The notes beneath the pieces are model-generated. The model searched no databases. It was given only the letters and a program-made list of their open reading frames with translations, and was not told the DNA's origin. From Aquatica leii (taxonomy: Eukaryota > Arthropoda > Insecta > Coleoptera > Lampyridae), in NCBI GenBank assembly GCA_035610365.1, contig CM069432.1, forward strand, positions 171,614,035-171,678,034: 64,000 nt of DNA, written 5' to 3'. The translations under genes were made by a program, and so were the position numbers. Position 1 is the first letter of the stretch; the number at the start of each line of letters is the position of its first letter. This document shows, piece after piece, positions 12,571-23,281 of this stretch.

Positions 12571-13893
12571 AGTGTTGGGATGTACCTAGGTAATTGTACC
12601 TAGGTACAAGTACCTAGGTAATTTTTGTGTACCTAAGTACCTAGAAAGGTACTTTTTAATTTATGTACCTTTACCTGTACCTAGGTACTTTTTAGCAAGT
12701 ACCTTTGTACCTAAGTACCTAATAAAATAGGTACTTTTAAGCGTACATGTATTGTACACTTTATATATTTGTTTCGGACTTAATCACATTTGAAATTACT
12801 AAAACCTTCCAAAAATAGTACATGACCTACGCAATTTTTCCTTAACGATACCCGAAGGATACCGTTAATGTGTATAAAACTTCCTTGTTAAAAGTGCAAA
12901 TGTAGGCAGTGACAGCACATTTAAAGACAGCCCTCGGATGAATCATTTACAACAATGCAATCGAACTGTTAACATGAGTAGCCAGGGTATCAAACCGAAT
13001 GCGATAAATTTCGAAACGTAATAATTTGTATAAAATAGAAGATGATTTTTAGAGAAAATAGTTGTGGAGTTCTAGGAAAAAGCAAACAATTATAACTGAT
13101 TATATAACACAATGACATAATAAAATTTATTACGAATCATATTTCTGCTTATATAAACAATACGTGCTTAATGACTTATTCTAAAAACGACATAATTGAG
13201 TTTGTATTATAGTACTAAATTATATAAACATAGCGTCAATACTGTAAGCACGACCTCAATGAAAATTAAGGTGTCGTGTACGTCGAATAGTAATAAGTCT
13301 TCTCGGATAAGTACAAAATGATCGGTCCCTTGAAGTACTTACTAACCGACGTCAACTGTATCACTAAACTGCCATGCATTACCCTTCCCGTTCAGTATCT
13401 TATAATTTAGTCCCAAAACCTTAAGAAAAACATTTAAGAATAAGTAATCCTATTTTTATTATTAAATAATGCACTTCATACAATAAACAACAATAGCATT
13501 GCTCAATAAACTGCAATTACAAAACTTGTATAAACTTTAATATCTTTACTGAGATTCACACCAGCTACTGTGTGTGTCATCAACAGTGATTAATATAGTA
13601 GGATATCGTTGATTGATTTCAATCATTTCATGCATTTTATAGCTGTAATGATTTCTATCGTTTTTCAATGAGATTGCACAAATAAGAGTTGGTTTACTAA
13701 ATTTGTATTTTTTATGATCATAAATAAGTACCTAAAAAGTACCTGAAATTCTAAGGTACATTTTTTTTGTACCTGTACCTGTACCTAGGTACGTTTGCCA
13801 AATCTGTACCTGCACCTGTACTTAGGTACTTTTAAATAAATGTACCTGTACCTGTACCTAGGTACAAAAAATGAGTACCTGTCACAACACATG
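12571..13893. mobile_element. hAT-like non-autonomous element with GTACCTAGGTAC subterminal clusters
   Basis: The left end is CAGTGTTGGGATGTACC (12571). The right end, read inward, is close to CATGTGTTGTGACAGGTAC (ending about 13893). Within about 150 bp of each end are many direct and inverted copies of GTACCTAGGTAC and GTACCTGTACC. The 1-kb middle has no coding signal. CAGTGTTG ends and subterminal repeat clusters are typical of hAT elements, where the clusters bind transposase. I could not see an exact 8-bp target duplication, so the element is old or the boundaries are slightly off. Confidence 0.6.
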
Positions 13894-15800
13894 GGCATGC
13901 TTTTATTGTTGTTTTGAAACACTTTATACTGCACTATTTATAATGAAACTATTTACTGCTTAGTGACGTTGAAGGGTACAAGTGACATAGTCCGCCCTTG
14001 AAAGAGATTCACTATCTTCGCAAATGTTATATATATTTTTTTGTTCATATGTTTTCAAACTAAAGCTTTATCTGAGTCTTCTATTTCTAACAAAAGGACA
14101 ATGAAAGCGTTATAAATAATAATTTAAATACTATAAATGATTATGAAGCACACCAGTTACCATCCTATATTTTTTTGGTATAATTCATATTTGATCACAG
14201 GGGTTTTCTATCATGTTCTTTCCCCTGTAGAGTTTTATTGCACCGAACATGTTTTTTTTGATGGCGATTAAGTAATAACAATGGTAATAAACTATTAGAT
14301 CGCGATTTTACCATCAGAAATGTGTTTTATTTCTATATAACCTTAAAACCGATCCCCGTCCAATATCGAGAGTAAAACAGTATATCGAGCCGTTGCTGTT
14401 GTATGACGTAGGTAACCTAGACTCAGTTAGTTCTTGATCACGCGTCGTTCATTTAATTTTTTAATATACGCGGGTTTTTATGTAATTTTTAATATACATG
14501 GTAGTTCAGAAGTTTTGTATGTTGTTCGAAGTTAGGCGGGTGCTCAGTCTGTTACATCACAATTGTAAATATATTTTAGAAATTCAATGAAATTAGAATA
14601 AATAAAAACTCTTAATTTGCAACCTCACTACTTGTTTTCTTGTAGGGTTTTTTTATGGGAAGGCAATGTCAACAGTAATTTATCAGACTTTTGTTTTTGC
14701 AGTGTTCTAAATGAGTTATGATTATAAGGATCAACGGTTTAGAAATAACAATTACTGAAATTTGCATGTTCGAAGAATAAGTAATCCAGTCCTTGATATA
14801 AAATTATTCATTTCATGCTCAAATTAACTTAAAGAAGTTAGTATTTATCAACATATTAACATCAGTTTTTTGAACTGCATAACAATTCAGAAGTAACTAA
14901 TTATCTTTTGGCGTTCATTGATAGTTGCAAGATACCAAGATGTTTCTTCCGCACCTGCCTGATATCTGTATGTTATTATTTACCCTTATATTATTGCAGT
15001 TTTCATAAGTAATCTTATAAAAATAATCTATTTGCACATTGTCGCTACCTTGTTAAAAATATAATCATAAACACTTTGGACTTACTTTATAATAAATAAC
15101 ACAAGAAAAATATAAATACAAATAACTGTTACAAGACTAATGCGAACCACTGGTTTATACATTAAAAAAAATTAGATATTTAGAAGTAATTATAAGCAAA
15201 AGCACTCAATCACTTGTTTCTTTCTACAATGTGTTTTGTTTACAATTCATTTCTCATATTTAAACTAATTTTGAAGTAGAGATTATTGCAGCATATTAGA
15301 TCCATTAGTGTAACTAACTATCTTGCATTTTCTACAAGAAAATTGTTTCTTCTTATTATCTTCTTAATTCGTAAAACTTCATTCTTAAGAATAACCTATT
15401 AATTACAAATTATCTTTAAACATTTTCAAATATACCTTATTTGCTTTGTAAGTCACATTCACATGTTATTCGGTTGCAAATTTTAGGAAAAACGATCACA
15501 TATCTAGATTCGTCGGAACTTGACGACATCGTTGACGATTCAGGCTTTGACATAAATAGATTTATTTTATTTACTATCTGCAAAAGCAAAATCTAGCCAT
15601 TGAATCTTTAGTACTTTTTAAACTAATTCAGCCCATTCATATAAAGTTTTGCTTGAAATTATTTTATTTAAAAAAAACTCAAGTAGTAAATGCTTTGAAA
15701 TAAAATTGCATGTATTTAGATCGAATAAATTATACTTACCATTTTTCAAACTAGAGATGAGTATCTAAACGTCAACAATTAAATAATATTAACACATAGG
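13894..15800. other. Intergenic with possible LTR-like patch
   Basis: No gene recognised. A less AT-rich patch at about 14340-14560, followed by AATAAA near 14596, looks like a retroelement LTR but has no partner. At 15488-15590 a short frame after a possible acceptor reads TITYLDSSELDDIVDDSGFD; its origin is unknown. Confidence 0.4.
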
Positions 15801-16099
15801 TATATGGAAAGCAACATAAATTAAAATTCGGTACAGTAAAAGGAAATATGAAACCGGGTGAAGTAATTTATAGTGATGTGTGCGGTCACCGATGGCAACA
15901 CCGAGCGTGTCAGGTGCAAATTACTTACTTTTATTCAAGGACAAAGCTACAAGCCGCGTTTGTAAAACATAAAAGTGACGTATTAGAATCATTTAAAATT
16001 TTTGTACAGTTATGCAAAAATAAGTTCGGACATGATGTAAAAACGTTGCTTGTTGATAATGGGGCTGAATTTATCAACAACAGTTTCAAAGATTATTAG
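15801..16099 (+). pseudogene. Ty1/Copia integrase fragment
   Basis: The plus-strand frame reads YGKQHKLKFG, then KPGEVIYSDVCG, FVKHKSDVLESFK, NKFGHDVKTLLVDNGAEFIN and a stop. These match the GAG-pre-integrase tail and the integrase core of Copia elements, with the first catalytic Asp in YSDVCG and the second in LLVDNGAEF. The segment ends abruptly at TAG (16097-16099) and nothing of the rest of pol follows. It is an isolated scrap on the opposite strand to the Copia piece at 1-1000. Confidence 0.85.
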
Positions 16100-16437
16100 T
16101 TGGGTTGGGGGGAAAAAAATATATTTTCCAATTTAAGACTTTCTGAGTAAGTGGTTCTATTTCATCTTGAATTATCAATTAGTCAATTATTTATTATGAT
16201 TTAAGTCTAATCATAGTTCACAAGATATTAATTAATAAAATTATACAAAGTTCTGCATTACTGCAAAAATCAGCTAAAAACAACTATGCACAAACCACCC
16301 CAACTATGTATTGCTTGACAGTTTATTTTTTTGTTAGTTAATTAAATTTGGTTAAATTGGTTATTTTTATTCTACCATAAAGTTGTCTTTTAGAAATTTT
16401 AAAAAATGTTCATATTTTTATCGTTATGTATTTTTAG

Positions 16438-16822
16438 AGAGCGTACGAAGTAATTCTGGAGGAAGTGCTTTCATTAAAAAAGATGTTATAGATAGTGTTA
16501 AGAATTGGCTTTGCCATGCCAGTACGAGGAGTCAAAATCAGTAAGGTTTTTTTTTTACTATTTTCATAAGTACCTATCTTGCATCTACATTAATTCAAAT
16601 TTTCAATTATTAATTTTTTTATTTTTGGTATATAAGATGTAGTGTATTTTTGTAGCATTTTAAAGCAATTATGTTCAGTTTTATTAACTATTTTATCATG
16701 AATCAATTCTTTATTACTTCAATCGTTTTGCAAATAATTTTGAAACTTTTTTTTTATTTAGGGAGAAACGAATGTCATCTGTATCTAGCGACATCAAATT
16801 CGATGAAAATTTTAATAAGTAG
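16438..16822 (+). CDS. Unidentified gene, last two exons
   Basis: After an acceptor (TTTTTAG) a frame at 16438-16540 reads SVRSNSGGSAFIKKDVIDSV then KNWLCHASTRSQNQ, ending at a good donor (gtaagg). A 221-bp intron ends TTATTTAG, and exon 16762-16822 continues in frame (EKRMSSVSSDIKFDENFNK) to a stop. The fitting splice phase argues that this is a real transcript end. The pattern I-x2-W-L-x-H-A-x-x-R resembles the C-terminal tail of insect DUF4806-type proteins, which are often transposon-associated, but I am not sure. No upstream exons were identified; the Copia scrap lies just 5'. A similar tail occurs near 23640. Confidence 0.35.
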
Positions 16823-16984
16823 TGTTTGTTTATATTTCATACTTTATACTGTATTTGTGTTTGATTTTATTTGAACTACCTATCTTATACATTTAACATA
16901 TTTATCATTTTAATAACTCATGTTTCATATAAATAAAACTTTTTGTTCGTATGCTTTATTTTTGTGCATCTATGAAAAAATCAG

Positions 16985-17266
16985 AACATGTATGTCTATG
17001 GGATATACATTATATCACAATTAATTGGATATTGGGCTGACGTTTGGATATTTAACGTAGGTATAATAGTCATCTATGTGCTGTATTGGATATCCATAGA
17101 TAATATCCACTGCATATCTCATATGGATTGGATATTGGGCGGACATTTGTATATCCATTCAATATACATAGGTGAGCTATGGATATCTAATGTATGTTGT
17201 GGATATTTTATATAGATATTTAGTGTACGTGGTGTACGTATAATAGTCATCCATGTGCTGTATGGG
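16985..17266. mobile_element. Palindrome-rich element (copy B, GGATATCC type)
   Basis: Repeated GGATAT, ATATCC and GGATATCC motifs fill the interval, which ends GTGCTGTATGGG (17255-17266; reverse complement CCCATACAGCAC fits the shared terminal consensus). A related segment, beginning TATAATAGTCATC and ending GTGCTGTATTGG, lies internally at about 17062-17090, so the end is partly duplicated. Noncoding. Confidence 0.5.
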
Positions 17267-17559
17267 TTCTATTGCATCTTCACGATATTTTAAGGCTTCT
17301 TCTATGCACCTTCACGTTTTTTTCACAATATCTTTACATTTTTTTGATGTTATACTCACGCTTTTGTCAGGAATTATTAGAAACTTTTACCACGATGTAC
17401 TGACGTTTTTACCATTATATATTCACGTTCATTTTAATTTTCAAAGTGTTCTCTTCGTGACTAATACGGGTTTTAAAAAAGAAGCGCTACGTATTCGCTG
17501 CAAATTTTTTGAAAATTAGGATATCGTTTTTTTCACGGCAAATAAAACTCGTCACATTT

Positions 17560-18060
17560 TCAGTTAAGTTTTCGTTAGAAAATGTTACCTGGGAATGCAC
17601 GTCCTTTGTACAACATTTGTACCATCTAGTAAATGCTAACGATATTTTTCTACAAATACGCATGACCAAGGCATGACTTGCGCCATAATACGTATGCAAG
17701 GCGAGGTTAAGTTTTCAATACGTTTATCAGTTTTAATTATGTATGTGGTTTATTGCAAACCGTAATAGCACACAAGGTCCGTTGGACGTCCAGTTTAAGT
17801 CTAATAAAGATCTGAACGTTCATGGACCTTTAACGAATGTCCATGAAACGTTTTGTGCAAAACGTACATTGGACAAAACATTATTTCTGTCCAATGGACG
17901 TCTTTTGTACGACATTTGTACCATATGATAAATGCTAACGGTATTTTTCTACAACTGCGCATGACCAAGGCATGAATTGCGCCATAATACGTATGCGAAG
18001 CGAGGTTATGTTTTCAATATGTTTATCAGTTTTGATTCTGTATACAGTTTATTACAAAAT
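17560..18060. repeat. Direct repeat pair, about 160 bp each, offset 299 bp, with palindrome-rich spacer
   Basis: 17601-17760 and 17900-18059 are near-copies: both read through TGACCAAGGCATGA, GCGCCATAATACGTATGC and GTTTATCAGTTTT in the same order. The spacer is rich in TTGGACGTCC, GAACGTTC and AACGTT palindromes. This looks like a segmental duplication or two copies of a palindrome-rich element's flank. Confidence 0.75.
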
Positions 18061-19972
18061 AATCGGTGATAATAACTTTTAGTTTATGAATTCAGTCTTA
18101 ACATTAGTGATTAAAAACATCGTAGTCGTTTAAATTAAATTGATTTATGAAAGCAAGTGTTTTTGAACAGTGATGTTTGAAACAACAAAAATAAGAATTG
18201 CAATTCAACAAGTTGTTGATGCGTGCGTACAAACATGAAAAAAAAACAGAAGTAATGGTTGTTATCTGGTAAAGTGCTGGCAATATAATTGCATCCTTGC
18301 TCGTTAAATAAAAGATACCATCTAATCGACATATAGAAAGTACATGCAAAACCATTACAAGCAAAGCTATGTCGTAATTGTCAGCAGTATATTTGATGAC
18401 AGGTAAATATCATTGTCATGTTTATACGTTAGTGGTAAATTATAAACAGAATTGCATCAAGGTCTGCTTCTTATTCGGTTAACCTTACTATTAGAGGTAA
18501 CTTAATAGAATAGTTTTTTTTTGCACTCTTTATGACTATGTTTTTGTGACTGAATAGATATTAATGATACGAGCAAAAGAATTCTCTCGAAATTAAATTT
18601 GTGGTGTCAGAAGACACTGTGAAATTGACACTACAGAAAAGAATATAATTTTTATAGCTAAGATGTATTACTAATATAATACTATATCTAATATTCACAG
18701 TCTTACTTAAATTTTGATCAAACCTAAAAAACTAGTTATAATTGAGGTCAGAAGCGTTACTAGTACGATTCAATAGCCATTAGCTGCATTTTTTATATTT
18801 ATTGCAAACATTATATTCTGATTATAACAAACAATTAAAGAATCGTAAGGTAGATTTAAATAGTTGCAATTTATTACTTTGTGATGTAACCCACTCGCGT
18901 TTGAAATTTAAAACCCCGCGAACAAACAAAAAGTAGCGACATCTCGCTGCGGCTGTAATCGTCTAGTCACCCCTCCCCCCCTTTCTACGTTGTATTAAGT
19001 TCGTTATACACTGCTTACTCTCGATATGTGGGAAGGCTGTTGTAGGTTAAATAAAACACACAATAAAAGAATTGAATCGTAATTTTTATTAGAGTTTAAC
19101 TCTTTCAATTTTAACCGCGACCTAGCCTGTTCTGTGGGACCCGTCGTAGGAGGGGAAGAACAGAGCGAAGAAACCCCTCCGGTCGTCTAACTGAAAGAAG
19201 ATACAAGATCATTACATAATTTAGGTTGATAAAACAATTGGCTTGTAATCAAAACTATTAACACACGTCGTAAAGCAAGGACATCTCAAATTACAGTAAA
19301 TTAGACAAATAAACAGACCTGATAACAGATTTAAATACCAACACATATAAACACGTGCACAAACATCATCATTTTAAACTGAAGACGTGTTATATAATCG
19401 GCGCCCCCGCCAATGGGTACTGGGGTCCTGGTTACGAATCAACCCAGCTAAAGTTGAAAGTTTGGAACAACAAGTAAGGCCAAAAACATATAGGTACATA
19501 AACAAGTAAACGCAAATGTAGGGCCCCATAACACGGAAGCAACCTACCGCGACTTTAATACATATATCGAAGCAGGCACCTGTCTATACCATAGACTTAG
19601 GATACGCTACTTCACAAAAATCATACACAGGGTTCTCATAGTATGAGAACTACCTGCAGCCGTTCGTTGTTGTCCAGTCACGGTAGAAAGATATTAGATT
19701 TACATTCTACAAGGCAATACACACAACGGTCTTTATATCTGTTATCAAACATATTATAACCACCATCAATAGGTAAATGTTACGACTAAAAAGTATGTCC
19801 AAACTTTGATCGACTTCCACATCATCACGTTATAAACAACAACAAAAAAACAAACAAATTATTACGATACTTTAGAATTAAAATCAAGGATGAACATTTT
19901 GAAATTATTATTTATAGTGTAAAAAAATAACTCAATAAATTAGTGCCAATTGTTTCTAAAACCTATGATACG
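18061..19972. other. Intergenic with LTR-like GC-richer patch
   Basis: No gene recognised. From about 18890 to 19470 the DNA is less AT-rich, includes a run of pyrimidines, an AATAAA (about 19062) and GGCGCC (about 19400). It has the look of a decayed LTR or leader, but no matching partner or coding region was found. Confidence 0.4.
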
Positions 19973-20735
19973 TACACAAATAGCATAGCAAAAACAAATA
20001 AACTAGAAATATGAATAGCGTCCTTTTGACAACAAAGGAATTATTACGTAACGGATGAAACACACGCCCCTTGCATTTGGTAACATATAAATTTACGGAT
20101 ACAATGGTAAATTACTGATGTTACATTCCTAATCCTCAATGTTTCATACAAAATCATACACGCTAAACGAAGTTATTGAAATGGCAAACAAATAAAAACG
20201 TTAAATTAGATTTCACCCGAAGCGTCCCTTTTAAACCAAAGAACAGTTAGTACACGCCTCTTACAGTTTCACAATGTTTAAACGTAAAAATAAACGGTTA
20301 ATTATTGTAGTTACAGTTCTAATTCGAAATGTTTTGTACAAAACTACACATGCTAAATGAAGTTATTAAAATTGTCAAACAAAGAAACGATAAATCTCAA
20401 TTTCATCCGAAGCGTCCTTTTTAAAACAAAGAACAGTTAATACACGCCCTTTACAGTTGCATAATGTTTAAACGTAAAAATAAACGGTTAATTATTGTAG
20501 TTACAGTTCTAATTCTAAATGTTTTGTACAAAACTACACATGCTAAATAAAGTTATTAAAATTGCCAAACAAAGAAACGATAAATCTCAATTTCATCCGA
20601 AGCGTCCCTTTTAAAACAAGAAACAGTTAATACACGCCCCCTTACAGTTGCATATTCTTAAACGTAAGAATAAACGGTTAATTATTACAGACAAATTTAT
20701 GACGCTTAACGTTGTGTCTAAACTTATACACACAA
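19973..20735. repeat. 190-bp tandem repeat array
   Basis: Units start at 20163, 20353 and 20543, exactly 190 bp apart. Each contains GAAGCGTCC, an AACAGTTARTACACGCC segment, TAAACGGTTAATTATT and GTTTTGTACAAAACTACACA. The first conserved unit is preceded by a more diverged one (about 19973) and the last is followed by a partial one. It is noncoding and looks like a minisatellite or a decayed element leader. Confidence 0.85.
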
Positions 20736-21080
20736 ACGCAAACAAATACAAGAAGATGCTACGAATTTAAATTAGATTTCAAGCAATCTTTTACGAGATG
20801 TCGATATAGTAATTTTAAGTTTTAATTAACAGTTAGTGAAAAACCTCGTTTAATAAATCTAAGTCATTCACATAAAACGATTAAACCGACAAAATGCAAA
20901 TGGACGCCATGCCAATGCGTTTGTTTTACAAACAAAGAAAACGTAATGTTTTATAACGCTGAGATTTTAATGCAAAGTGCTTATAAATTACAGTTAATTT
21001 CCTCATCCCTTATGTTAACTAACGGATATAGCTACTTACATTCCAAGAATAACACAGAACGATGACAAAACCAAGCACAA

Positions 21081-21345
21081 CCCACACAGCACAAGCATAT
21101 CCTATAGATATGAAATGTACACACCAACCATGGATACCGGAGGTGCATCGAACATCCATATTTAATATTATGGAGCAAGGATGGAGATCCATTGGATATA
21201 TCATTCCGTCACGGAAAAATCTTCATAGTATGTCCATAGGACCTCCAGGTAGATAAACATTTTACATCCATATGGAGATATATTGAACAGTCATGTGAAC
21301 GTACAAAATACATACATATGGAGGTTCAATGAACATTTAATTAAA
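21081..21345. mobile_element. Palindrome-rich element (copy C, GGATATCC/CATATGG type)
   Basis: The left end CCCACACAGCAC (21081-21092) is the exact reverse complement of the end of copy A. The body repeats short motifs: CATATCC, TCCATTGGATA, CATATGGA, GGAGATCC. No right end was recognised. Noncoding. Confidence 0.5.
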
Positions 21346-21677
21346 GTATAATAAACATTAATTTTTTTATAGAACCTTCATATGTAGGTAAAATATATGT
21401 GCATATCTATATATTAACAAAAAATATGGCCACACGTCAAATAAAGTCAATACAAAATGCCAATAGTGATATTTTCCAGATGCAACAACTCCGGTTGGTT
21501 CACAGAAAATATGACCACTTGTTCATTTTCACTCAAACACAATCGAACTTTTTTATTTACACATTCTCTCATTTTTCTAGAGCTTTTATCCATTATTTAT
21601 ATTATAGGAATCCAAATACTTACTAGATTGATGTACAGCAAAAGTAAATTCAAATATGCAAAAATACCTTGTCTTTA

Positions 21678-21990
21678 CCCAATAAACACAAATCAATGGG
21701 TCTGTACTGGCAATGTACTCCTTAGCCGGCACTCAGAATGCTGGCAATGTACTAAAATGAAGTACAATGCCGGTAACCAGGTGTTACACCCGCCGATATA
21801 TTGCCGGATGAATCTTGCCAATACAGAAATTGCATCGAACCAATATCGGCAAGTTATGTATATTAATACAAGTTAAATGCAGAATGCCAGTGAAATCTGT
21901 GCAATATAATATGTACTTTGCCATCACATAAATAGTGCGCAATTTTAAAAGCATTGGCAATGTTAGCAACTTAACACAAATTAAATGCAT
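21678..21990. mobile_element. Palindrome-rich element (copy J, GGCAATATTGCC type)
   Basis: The left end CCCAATAAACAC (21678-21689) fits the shared terminal consensus, but the body is built on a different dyad: CTGGCAATGTACT twice, TGCCGG, TTGCCGG, TTGCCAATAC and GGCAAG. It is noncoding; the open frame across it is low-information. The right limit is approximate. Confidence 0.45.
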
Positions 21991-23164
21991 ACAATGGTAT
22001 TATCATTTTTAATTTAATTAATAAAACAATTTGGAAACTTAACATACAATGTCGATATATGTACTGAAAAAAATTTTAAAAATATAAAAAACCTATTTAC
22101 ATTCATTCTGTACTTATGTTTATTGGCGTCTTTCGTACCCACTACTCCTGGTGTTTATTGCGTGTTGTAAAGCTGCACCACAATTTGAATTTTTTCTTAT
22201 CGATACTGTAAAATAAAAATTACATTGTAATGCTACTCAAATAACTTATGCACTTTTTTAGCAATTTCTAAACTAAATTTTGAAGTTTTTGAAGTAATTA
22301 TAAAGAATTGCTTTGTAAATAGTCGTGAAATAAAATACAACATGAAAGTCAAGTTTGGCAGTAATGCACTTAAAATCACATTACGTTAATATACATATAA
22401 AGTTAATGTTTTAAGTTTTAACCTATAAACTATAAAATACTCTGAAGCCTCTTACCATAAATTAAATTTAAAATATTTTTACAAATTTGTTTTGCTTGAT
22501 CCAGACCAATTACTTGGTTAAAACATGTCTCGTTTGCTGTATCTTTTCACCCAACAAAGTAGATTGAATCGATCTAAAAAAAAATTTCAATTAAATAAAA
22601 CTCAGCAATAAGAATAATGAATTGGGAAATTGTAGATGAACTCACAAACTGGCTCTTAGATTACAAATTCCAAAGTCATTATATATTTTCTCGAAAACGT
22701 GTAAGTTTTTAGGTTATATATTTATTATTAAGAAATAATTTATATTTGAATTTAATACTTACTTATTTTGTTTACCCATCCATCCTAAATGATGAAAAAC
22801 AAACACATTTTTTCGAAATTTTAAAGCACAAAATGGTTTGCATACGATAAATACAAGCTAAACAAAAAGCCAAAAAGTTTGCGTGTGCAATAATTCAGTG
22901 GCGATAATATACGCGAAAACCTTGGCGAAAACAAACGAACAACGAAGAAAGTTTAAATTAAACCGCGCCAAGTATTTTTTTACTTTTTCAATTTTTCATT
23001 AAATTTGTTGTTGCATGTTAAATATTTACTACAAATGTTAAATTTTAGAGAATATAATTATTTCTAAATAATTTTGATAAAAAATAGCAACTCACAAAAT
23101 TATGTAACATGATACATAAAAAAGAATGTTTCCGAACATAACACTTAAGATTATCCTATTTCAC
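21991..23164. other. Intergenic with weak spliced-exon candidates
   Basis: AT-rich. On the minus strand about 22440-22580, after a TTTTTTTTTAG acceptor, a frame includes NETCFNQVIGLDQAKQICKN, and about 22140-22205 includes SIDKKKFKLWCS. I recognise neither and support is weak. Nothing else is seen. Confidence 0.25.
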
Positions 23165-23281
23165 AGATATCCATGAATGTATATAAGGTGCATATACAAT
23201 GGATATTAAACTACGGATGTACATCAATGGATATTATATGGATAAATATGTATATCCATTGCATCTCGCGTGCTGTGTGGG
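23165..23281. mobile_element. Palindrome-rich element (copy D, GGATAT type, short)
   Basis: About 117 bp of ATATCCAT, CAATGGATAT and GGATAT motifs ending GTGCTGTGTGGG (23270-23281), identical to the end of copy A. Noncoding. Confidence 0.5.
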
